6,228 nt of DNA from Oscillospiraceae bacterium (GTDB lineage Bacteria > Bacillota > Clostridia > Oscillospirales > Oscillospiraceae): positions 1 to 6,228 of the forward strand of contig JAFQDY010000109.1 of assembly GCA_017399325.1 (NCBI GenBank). Reading direction: 5' to 3'. Below the pieces are notes generated by a model. It had not been told where the DNA came from and did not search any database. It saw only the letters and a program-made list of their open reading frames with translations. Position 1 is the stretch's first letter, and every line of letters begins with the position of its first letter. The translations under genes were made by a program, and so were the position numbers. This document shows positions 1 through 6,228 of this stretch, in pieces.

Positions 1-2
1 AA

Positions 3-932
3 TTCCTCGATCCGGTGGCAGAACTGAACAGACCGGATAAGGTTCTTGGTTTTGTGGCAACCACATTTGCTTACAAGGGCATTTCTCTGGCCTATGATTA
101 TCCCACATTTGAGGAGATCGTCTGCCATATGTGGGTGGCCATCAACCACGGCGCAAGAGGTATGGGCGCATATGCCTACCACGATATCAACGACCGCCCC
201 CGTCTGTATGAAGGTGTTCGTTATATGTTCTGCTCTTTGGAAGCACTGGAAAACACGATCCTGTTCGGCGACCGGAAGGTATTGCTGAATGATGGCAACG
301 TTGATGCCGCCCTGTTTGATTACAGCGACAAGAGTATGTTCGTGGTGGTCAATATGACAAACGAACCGCAAACTGTGACCGTAGACGGTATTGACGGTGC
401 TTGGCACAACTTCCGCAATGGCGGTATGATCACAAGCAACACCTTTGAACTGAAACCGCTGGAAGTCGTTATCGGTACAAAAACGGTTATGGACGAAGGT
501 CTGCCCACCTATGCAGAAACCGCCGCGCTGATCGACCGTTTGGAAGCAGAGCGCTTAAACTGCAAGAGTCTGCTCTTTGAACGAACCGCAGACATTCCGG
601 TCATCGCAACAAACGGTGGCAAAAACTACAGACTCTTTGACGGCGTGAATGACAACCTTGCCTACGAATTTAAGGACAAAGATTCTTTCCTTGAATTGGA
701 CTTGTCTCAGGTCAAGCCCACATTCAAAACAGTTGCTTTGGGCGGCTGGCACTTGGAAGGCGCAGTGCTGAAGGCACGTGTGGGCGAGGAACTGACTACG
801 CTTGAACCCGAAACCACAGAAAATGAAGAATTCTCTGCAACCTTTACTTTGCGCGAATCCATTTGCCCCGATGCTTTGCGTATCGAATTCCCTGCAGAGC
901 AGGTAGAACTCTACGAAATTGAGGTGTTTTGA
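3..932 (+). CDS. Copy A, 3' part: C-terminal barrel, beta domain and discoidin-like domain of a modular carbohydrate-active-type protein (5' truncated by window edge)
   Basis: This is the 3' end of a gene that began before the window. The frame is open from the first complete codon (FLDPVAELNR...) to TGA at 930-932, giving 309 residues. A GTG at 15 could be read as a start, but it has no ribosome binding site and the residues before it already align with the interior of copy B (from about B residue 583), so this is an edge truncation and not a short gene. Seen: the end of a TIM-barrel-like region with DYPTFEE, WVAINHG and YAYHDINDRPRLYEG (171-215), then a small beta-rich domain, a helical connector (RLEAER) and a C-terminal F5/8-type-C-like domain (LFDGVNDN, LELDLSQV, ALRIEF, LYEIEVF). 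Its last 49 residues differ from copy B at only two positions. It is the most diverged of the three through the barrel and beta domain, with one net indel against B. Function is inferred only: glycan binding or processing. The CDS call is secure; the role is tentative. Confidence 0.93.
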   Translation, partial: FLDPVAELNRPDKVLGFVATTFAYKGISLAYDYPTFEEIVCHMWVAINHGARGMGAYAYHDINDRPRLYEGVRYMFCSLEALENTILFGDRKVLLNDGNVDAALFDYSDKSMFVVVNMTNEPQTVTVDGIDGAWHNFRNGGMITSNTFELKPLEVVIGTKTVMDEGLPTYAETAALIDRLEAERLNCKSLLFERTADIPVIATNGGKNYRLFDGVNDNLAYEFKDKDSFLELDLSQVKPTFKTVALGGWHLEGAVLKARVGEELTTLEPETTENEEFSATFTLRESICPDALRIEFPAEQVELYEIEVF

Positions 933-978
933 GGAGGAAATTTTTATGAGCAATAAGATTTTCCGCGACAACTGCATT
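781..978 (+). repeat. Junction repeat, first copy: end of copy A to start of copy B
   Basis: This 198-bp tract matches 3473-3670 at 191 positions by hand comparison. Bases 781-880 are a perfect 100-bp match and 927-978 a perfect 52-bp match; the seven mismatches are at 881, 893-895, 901, 902 and 926. It covers the last 50 codons of copy A, the 13-bp gap with the ribosome binding site, and the first 11 codons of copy B. Identity drops abruptly on both sides, so this is a unit boundary homogenised by recombination and not an inserted element. Confidence 0.9.
932..937 (+). promoter_or_regulatory. Ribosome binding site of copy B, overlapping the stop of copy A
   Basis: AGGAGG lies 8 nt before ATG 946. 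Its first A is the last base of the TGA stop of copy A (930-932). This perfect Shine-Dalgarno fixes the start at 946. The in-frame TTG at 919 would have to read through the site itself. The overlap of stop and ribosome binding site suggests translational coupling or re-initiation. Confidence 0.9.
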
Positions 979-3624
979 ACTTTGGACGGCCGTATGGACG
1001 AGGCTGTCTGGAACGAAGTCCCTGAGGGAACCTGTTTTACTACAAGAAAGGTTTTAGGTGGCGAATTGGTTCAGGACCAGACGTTTGTCAAAATTCTTCC
1101 CTGCGAAAATCGCGTTTATTTTGGCATTAAGTGTATGGAATCCAATATGCCTTTTGTGAAAACCTTCAAGTCTGCAAATATTTATGCCGGCAGCAGTTTG
1201 GAATTTTTCATTTCTCCCTCAAACAGTACCTCCGAGGTGTATAACTTTGCAATGACCATTGACGGTTTGACCCAGGTGATCTACTTTGTGGAAGGCGGCA
1301 ACAACAAGGCGGTCTACCAACCCCATTGGAATCAAGCCGTGTATATGGGCGAGGATCACTGGTCTGCGGAAGTTGAGATCCCGTATTCTGCCTTCTACCA
1401 TACGCCCAATGAACTTTGGAGCGATAAGTGGCTGGTCAATGTGATCCGCAATCAGCCTTTGGAGGAAAAACTGGATACAGGCTATGCCCAGAAACAGGTT
1501 TTCGTGGGCAGCACCTGGAGCAAAATTGAGAAAAGTTATCTGGAGGCGGGCAACTTTCAGCACTTGACGGATATGCCCATTCGGCCTCTGCGCAGCGATA
1601 TTCGGTATAGCGGTGTTGCATTGGAACTGAATGAAAAAACAGATGCCGGCTACAATGGCACAGTTACTGTTTCCGTTACCGCCGCCACCTCTGATACGTT
1701 TTCGTTCTTTACGGATTTTTCCGAGCCTGTTACGGTTACCCTGCAGCCCGGTGCCAATACGGTTACTGCGCCATGCTTCGTAAAGGACTTGGTTCGTTAC
1801 AATCTATCTATGTCCTTTCAGCGTGTGGACGACGGGGAGTTGTTTAAGTACTACACCCCCATCACCGCTGAATTCGAACCGATCCGGGTGGAGTTTACAC
1901 TGCCGGAATACCGCACCAATTTCTACCCCGGTCAGGACCATTCCAGGATCGTAGGCAAAGTTTATACCAGCAAGCCTGCCATCTTGAAACTGGAAGGCGG
2001 CGGAATGGCAACACAGGTGATTTCTGCAGACGCAGAGGGTAACTTTACCTTTGAAACACCGGATTTCCAAGAGGGAACAGAGGCGATCCTGACCATCTCC
2101 ATCAACGGCTGGGAGATCAAGAAGACTATGCGCCATCTTGCGCCTACCGGCCGTACTATGACTTGGGTCTCCGACGGCAAGTTGATCGTGAATGGTAAGC
2201 CGGTTCTTCGCCGTCATATGACTGCGCCCTTCTACAGAGGCGGCGAGGCATTTGACCGCCGGTACAGAGCCGACAATTTGAACGTTACCCCGGAACTGGT
2301 CAATCAAAAATTCACCCAACCCAGATGGATGGTCCAGGGCGCTGAAAAGATCATCGGCGATAAGATCGGCGAAGCCACCCAGGACAGATCGCTCAGCGAA
2401 GAAATGATCAAGGCGCTGGACGCCCATTTCGAAGAATGTAAAGACGAGGATTATGCTCTGAACTATGCTTACGATGAACCGGAGTATAACAACGCATCGC
2501 TGATCTATATGCGGCAATTTACTGAGTATCTGGCAGAAAAAGACCCCTACCATGTGATCCGCATCTGCACCCACGATCCTCTCAAGTATATGCCTTACTG
2601 CGACTATGTGGCAACAGACCCTTATTTGGCGACCCGGGATGACGGAAAAGGTAACCGTTACCACGGTCAACCCATCAATTCTTTGCACAAATTCTTTGAT
2701 CCGATGATCAAGATGAACAGAACAGATAAAGTGTTGGGATTTGCCACAACTTGCTTTGCTTATAAAGTGGCTGCACCCAATGCGGATTACCCCACATTTG
2801 ATGAAATGCTGGCCCACACTTGGGTGGCCATTAACCACGGCGTCAAGGCGATCACTTCCTATGCCTACCACGACCTGAACGACCGTCCCCGCCTGTATGA
2901 GGGAACGCGGTATCTGTACGGTTCTCTGGGTACGTTGGAAGAGCAGATCCTGATGAGCGAACTGAAACCCATTGTGCGCACCGACGATATTGACGCTTGC
3001 CTGTATGAATACGGCGATGACTCCATTTTCGTGGCGGTCAATATGAGCGATAAACCTCAAAGATTCACCTTGGACGGCATTTCCGGCGCTTGGTATCATT
3101 TCCGCCATAACGAAATGCTCACCGGTAACACCTTTGAACTGAAGCCTTATGGCGTGCTCATCGGTACACGGCAGATAAAAGATGCCGGTATGCCCACTTA
3201 TCAGGAAACAGAAGCGTTGATCAACCGTTTGGAAGCAGAGCGTATGAACAGCATAAGCCTGCTTTTTGAACGGGAAAGAGAAGTGAAAGTCACCTCTTCT
3301 GAAGGTCAGTGGTCCAGTTACAAACTCTTTGACGGCGTGCGGGACAATTTGGCCCAGTATTTGATCGGCAAGGACCTGTTCATTGAACTGGATCTTTCAA
3401 AGGTAAAACCCACCTTCAGCAAGATCGCCGTCTACGGCTGGCATTTGGAAGATGCTGTGCTGAAGGCGCGCATGGGCGAGGAACTGACTACGCTTGAACC
3501 CGAAACCACAGAAAATGAAGAATTCTCTGCAACCTTTACTTTGCGCGAATCCATTTGCCCCGATGCTTTGCGCATCGAATTCCCCCAAGAGCGTGTAGAA
3601 CTCTACGAAATTGAGGTATTTTGA
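946..3624 (+). CDS. Copy B, complete: modular CBM9-like / TIM-barrel-like / discoidin-like protein, putative cytoplasmic glycan-active protein
   Basis: Complete 892-residue protein from ATG 946, chosen because AGGAGG sits 8 nt upstream and copy C starts identically (MSNKIFRDNC). Domains as read by eye: CBM9/DOMON-like beta-sandwich at about 1-210 (LDGRMDEAVW 13-22, LEFFISP 85-91, WSAEVEIPYSAF 139-150, WLVNVIRNQ 162-170); two beta-rich segments at about 215-310 and 313-398; TIM-barrel-like region at about 405-665, opening with DGKLIVNGKPVLRR and carrying NYAYDEPEY (506-514), DPYLA and YAYHDLNDRPRLYEG (639-653); beta domain at about 666-745; helical connector with RLEAER at about 752-775; F5/8-C-like domain at about 785-892 (LFDG, FIELDLSKV, ALRIEF, LYEIEVF). 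E511 in DEP sits where clan GH-A enzymes have their NEP acid/base, but I see no certain partner nucleophile, so it could be an enzyme, a degenerate enzyme or a binding protein. There is no signal peptide or membrane segment, and about 11 cysteines, which fits the cytosol. It is flanked at 13 bp by copies A and C. Gene and boundaries are certain; function is inferred. Confidence 0.95.
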   Translation: MSNKIFRDNCITLDGRMDEAVWNEVPEGTCFTTRKVLGGELVQDQTFVKILPCENRVYFGIKCMESNMPFVKTFKSANIYAGSSLEFFISPSNSTSEVYNFAMTIDGLTQVIYFVEGGNNKAVYQPHWNQAVYMGEDHWSAEVEIPYSAFYHTPNELWSDKWLVNVIRNQPLEEKLDTGYAQKQVFVGSTWSKIEKSYLEAGNFQHLTDMPIRPLRSDIRYSGVALELNEKTDAGYNGTVTVSVTAATSDTFSFFTDFSEPVTVTLQPGANTVTAPCFVKDLVRYNLSMSFQRVDDGELFKYYTPITAEFEPIRVEFTLPEYRTNFYPGQDHSRIVGKVYTSKPAILKLEGGGMATQVISADAEGNFTFETPDFQEGTEAILTISINGWEIKKTMRHLAPTGRTMTWVSDGKLIVNGKPVLRRHMTAPFYRGGEAFDRRYRADNLNVTPELVNQKFTQPRWMVQGAEKIIGDKIGEATQDRSLSEEMIKALDAHFEECKDEDYALNYAYDEPEYNNASLIYMRQFTEYLAEKDPYHVIRICTHDPLKYMPYCDYVATDPYLATRDDGKGNRYHGQPINSLHKFFDPMIKMNRTDKVLGFATTCFAYKVAAPNADYPTFDEMLAHTWVAINHGVKAITSYAYHDLNDRPRLYEGTRYLYGSLGTLEEQILMSELKPIVRTDDIDACLYEYGDDSIFVAVNMSDKPQRFTLDGISGAWYHFRHNEMLTGNTFELKPYGVLIGTRQIKDAGMPTYQETEALINRLEAERMNSISLLFEREREVKVTSSEGQWSSYKLFDGVRDNLAQYLIGKDLFIELDLSKVKPTFSKIAVYGWHLEDAVLKARMGEELTTLEPETTENEEFSATFTLRESICPDALRIEFPQERVELYEIEVF

Positions 3625-3670
3625 GGAGGAAATTTTTATGAGCAATAAGATTTTCCGCGACAACTGCATT
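3473..3670 (+). repeat. Junction repeat, second copy: end of copy B to start of copy C
   Basis: Direct repeat of 781-978 at an offset of exactly 2692 bp, the same as the distance between the start codons of copies B and C. It includes the last 50 codons of copy B, the gap and ribosome binding site, and codons 1-11 of copy C. No target-site duplication, inverted ends or transposase is associated with it. Confidence 0.9.
3624..3629 (+). promoter_or_regulatory. Ribosome binding site of copy C, overlapping the stop of copy B
   Basis: AGGAGG lies 8 nt before ATG 3638 and shares its first A with the TGA stop of copy B (3622-3624). The arrangement and the surrounding bases are identical to the A/B junction. 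It fixes the start of copy C and again suggests coupled translation. Confidence 0.9.
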
Positions 3671-6228
3671 GTGCTGGACGGCCGAATAGACGAGGCCGTT
3701 TGGAACGAAGTACCCGAAGGCACCGGCTTTACCACAAGAAAAGTTGTGGGCGGAGAACTGGTAAAGGACCAGACTTTTGTCAAAATTCTGCCTTGCGAAA
3801 ACCGTGTATACTTCGGCATTAAGTGTATGGACTCCGATATGGAATTTGTGAAGTCATTTTCTTCTGCCAACATTTATGCCGGCAACAGTCTGGAGATATT
3901 TTTCTCTCCTACAAACAGCATATCCGAATTCTACAATTTGGCTATGACCATTGACGGCTTGACCCAAGTAATCTACTTTGTCGAAAGCGGCAATAACAAG
4001 GTCGTCTACCAGCCCGATTGGAAACAGGCCGTGTATATGGGTGAGGATTACTGGTCTGCAGAGATTGAGATTCCGTATTCTGCTCTTTATCATACCTCCA
4101 ACGAATTGTGGAGTGATAACTGGCTTGTCAATGTGATTCGAAACCAGCCGGTTAGGGAAAAAGTTGACACCGGTTATACACAAAAACAGGTCTATGTGTG
4201 CAGCACCTGGAGCAAAATCGACAGGAGTTTTCTGGAGGCAGAAAACTACCAGCATATGACCGGTATGCCTGTCCGTGCGTTACGTAACGACCTGAAATAC
4301 AGTTCTGTGTCTTTGGAACTGGCCGATAAAACCGAGCACGGGTATACCGGTACAGTATCTGTTTCGATTACCAGCCCGGTTTCGGATACGTTTGTATTTT
4401 CTACCAACTTGTCCGATCCGGTCACGGTTACATTGCAGCCCGGTGCAAACACGGTTTGCGCACCTTGCTTTGTAAAAAACCTCAAGCGCTATAACCTGTC
4501 TATGGAATTCAAGCGGGTTGACGATGGGGAAGTGTTCAAGTACTATTCTCCCATCACTGCCGAATTTGAACCCATTCGCATCGAATTTACGCTCCCTGAA
4601 TACCGCACCAATTTCTACCCCGGTCAGGACGCATCCAAAATCGTAGGTAAAGTGTATGCGGCCAAGCCCGTTACATTGACGTTGGTCGACGGCGGTATGG
4701 CAGCCCAGACCGTTATCCCTGATAAAGATGGTAACTTCGCCTTTGAAACACCCGACTTCAAGGAGGGAACAGAAGCGATTTTGACCGCAGCAACCGACAG
4801 TTGGGAAATCAAGAAGACGATGCGTCATCTGGCACCCACCGGCCATACAATGGCGTGGATTTCCGGCGGCAGATTGGTTGTTGATGGCAAGCCTGTCTTG
4901 CGCCGCAATATGTTTGCAATCGGCTACAAGGGCGGTGAGGCCTTCAGACGGAAGTACGAGGCCGACAACCTGAACGAGACCGAACTTCTTAAAAACTTCC
5001 GTTATACCCAGCCCAGATGGCTGGTAAGCGGCGCCAACGGAAAAGACGGCGAAGCAACCCAGGACAGAATGCCCAGCGAAGAAATGCTGCGCAAGATGGA
5101 CGAACTTATCGAGGCCAATAAGGATAAAGATTATGTGTTTAACTACGCATATGACGAGCCGGAGTATAACAATGCATCGCTGATTTATGCCAGCCATTTC
5201 TATGAGGCATTGGCAGATAAGGACCCCTATCACCCGATTCTGTACGCAACGCACAACCCGGACAGATATTTGCCATTCTGCGACTGGACGGAAACAGACC
5301 CCTATCTGGCGGTAAGAGTGAATGAGGAGACCGGCCGTACCTATGTGCAGCCTATCAATACCTTACACAAATTTATTGACCCTGTTGTGCAGATGAACAG
5401 ACCCGACAAGTGTATGGGCTTTATTTTGACTTGCTTTGCCTACAAGGCAGCAGCGCCCGAAGCCGACTATCCCACATTTGACGAATTCAACTGCCACACC
5501 TGGGTTGCTATCAACCACGGTTGTAAAACAATTTGGTCCTATGCTTACCACGATTTGAACGACCGCCCCAGACTGTACGAAGGCACCCGCTATGTGTACG
5601 GCTCTTTGGGTGCGTTGGAAGACCCCATTTTGTACGGTGACTTTAAACCTCTTTTGTGTAACGATGACATTGATGCATATGTGTACGAATATGGTGATGA
5701 CACCGTTTTTGTGGCGGCCAACATGAGTAACCAGCCCCAAACCATTACCTTGGACGGCATTTCCGGCACTTGGTATCACTTCCGTCATAACCGCACCTTG
5801 ACCGGCAACACATTTGACTTAAAGCCTTTTGAGGTCCTCATTGGCACACGGAAGCAGAAGGACAAGAATCTGCCCACCTATCAGCAGACCAAGGTTTTGA
5901 TTGATCGTCTGGAAGCAGAGCGCGAAAATAATAAGAGCCTGCTCTTTGAACGGGAGAGAGATGTGCTGGTTACTGCACCGCAGGAAAACTGGACCAAGTA
6001 CAAACTCTTCGACGGCGTACGAGATAACCTGGGTTGTGAATTGATCGGCAAAGACTTGTTCGTGGAACTGAACCTCACTAGGGTCAAGCCCACGTTCAGC
6101 AAGATCGTTGTCAGCGGCTGGCATTTGGAAGATGCCCAAATTAAGGTACGCGTAGGTGATGAATTGACAACCGTAGAGCCTGCAAAGGTTGAGAATGAGG
6201 AATTCTCTGCAACCTTTACCTTAAAAGA
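3638..6228 (+). CDS. Copy C, 3' end cut by window edge: modular CBM9-like / TIM-barrel-like / discoidin-like protein, paralog of copy B
   Basis: The frame opens at ATG 3638 and reads without a stop to the right edge, giving 863 complete codons. Alignment to copy B predicts about 25 more codons (about 888 aa in total). The domain order is the same as in copy B, and the first 460 residues align with no indel. In the first 120 residues I count about 19 differences (roughly 84% identity). The DEPE motif is at residues 506-509 within NYAYDEPEY. One 4-residue deletion relative to B lies just after TQPRW, in the early barrel (about residue 465-470), with marked divergence nearby and at about 560-570, places that would be loops. 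The C-terminal part (GDELTTVEPAKVENEEF) does not carry the near-identical tract shared by A and B. No signal peptide or membrane segment is seen. The gene is certain; catalytic function is unproven, and substrate differences from B are only suggested by the loop changes. Confidence 0.94.
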   Translation, partial: MSNKIFRDNCIVLDGRIDEAVWNEVPEGTGFTTRKVVGGELVKDQTFVKILPCENRVYFGIKCMDSDMEFVKSFSSANIYAGNSLEIFFSPTNSISEFYNLAMTIDGLTQVIYFVESGNNKVVYQPDWKQAVYMGEDYWSAEIEIPYSALYHTSNELWSDNWLVNVIRNQPVREKVDTGYTQKQVYVCSTWSKIDRSFLEAENYQHMTGMPVRALRNDLKYSSVSLELADKTEHGYTGTVSVSITSPVSDTFVFSTNLSDPVTVTLQPGANTVCAPCFVKNLKRYNLSMEFKRVDDGEVFKYYSPITAEFEPIRIEFTLPEYRTNFYPGQDASKIVGKVYAAKPVTLTLVDGGMAAQTVIPDKDGNFAFETPDFKEGTEAILTAATDSWEIKKTMRHLAPTGHTMAWISGGRLVVDGKPVLRRNMFAIGYKGGEAFRRKYEADNLNETELLKNFRYTQPRWLVSGANGKDGEATQDRMPSEEMLRKMDELIEANKDKDYVFNYAYDEPEYNNASLIYASHFYEALADKDPYHPILYATHNPDRYLPFCDWTETDPYLAVRVNEETGRTYVQPINTLHKFIDPVVQMNRPDKCMGFILTCFAYKAAAPEADYPTFDEFNCHTWVAINHGCKTIWSYAYHDLNDRPRLYEGTRYVYGSLGALEDPILYGDFKPLLCNDDIDAYVYEYGDDTVFVAANMSNQPQTITLDGISGTWYHFRHNRTLTGNTFDLKPFEVLIGTRKQKDKNLPTYQQTKVLIDRLEAERENNKSLLFERERDVLVTAPQENWTKYKLFDGVRDNLGCELIGKDLFVELNLTRVKPTFSKIVVSGWHLEDAQIKVRVGDELTTVEPAKVENEEFSATFTLK

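Noticed and set aside
15..932. Copy A as an intact short gene starting at GTG 15
   Set aside because: The frame is open to the window edge, the preceding residues (FLDP) align with the interior of copy B, and there is no ribosome binding site before the GTG.
919..945. Longer starts for copy B (TTG 919) and copy C (TTG 3611)
   Set aside because: The extension reads through the AGGAGG site itself and overlaps the upstream stop. ATG 946 and ATG 3638 are ideally spaced from that site.
781..978. The 198-bp direct repeats as ends of an insertion or composite element
   Set aside because: They lie in coding sequence at homologous positions of paralogs, with no inverted termini, target duplication or transposase. 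Tandem duplication with conversion explains them.
1906..1938. A 33-bp perfect match between copies B and C (4598-4630) as a functional DNA site
   Set aside because: It encodes the conserved peptide EYRTNFYPGQD at the same position in both paralogs and is adequately explained by homology.
1804..3108. A 434-codon open frame on the minus strand, and similar long ones at 4280-5254, 1219-1563, 3854-4255 and 5363-5788
   Set aside because: They lie wholly inside the plus-strand genes, have no ribosome binding site or recognisable domains that I can see, and resemble each other only because the sense genes are paralogs. They are codon-usage shadows.
6150..6228. Copy C as a broken gene because it has no stop
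   Set aside because: The reading frame is intact to the last base and simply runs off the window about 25 codons before the stop expected from copy B.

Overview
The window is filled end to end by three consecutive same-strand (+) copies of one large gene family. Copy A is cut by the left edge and only its 3' third is present (3-932). Copy B is complete (946-3624, 892 aa). Copy C is cut by the right edge (3638-6228, 863 codons, about 25 codons short of its expected end). The start-to-start period of B and C is 2692 bp. The gaps between copies are 13 bp and hold only a ribosome binding site. No RNA gene, CRISPR, transposase, promoter or terminator is visible, and no stretch of 300 bases lacks a gene.

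Each full copy reads as a modular carbohydrate-active-type protein. It has an N-terminal CBM9/DOMON-like beta-sandwich, two further beta-sandwich segments, a TIM-barrel-like region carrying a YAYDEPEY motif, a small beta domain, a helical connector and a C-terminal F5/8-type-C (discoidin)-like domain. No copy with a visible N-terminus has a signal peptide or membrane segment, and the proteins are cysteine-bearing, so a cytoplasmic location is the simplest reading. Fold calls rest on motif recognition by eye. The substrate and even the presence of catalysis are not established.

The organism is probably a bacterium of moderate GC content with strong AGGAGG ribosome binding sites. Anaerobic gut-type Clostridia (Bacillota) would fit. 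Lentisphaerota/Verrucomicrobiota, which also carry many modular proteins of this sort, cannot be excluded. The lineage assignment is weak.

The genes are laid out as one operon. Each TGA stop supplies the first base of the next gene's AGGAGG, so the copies are likely co-transcribed and translationally coupled. The A/B and B/C junctions (781-978 and 3473-3670) match at 191 of 198 positions by hand comparison, while the sequence on both sides is clearly more diverged. This suggests recent gene conversion or unequal crossing-over at the unit boundaries of an expanding array that may continue past both window edges.
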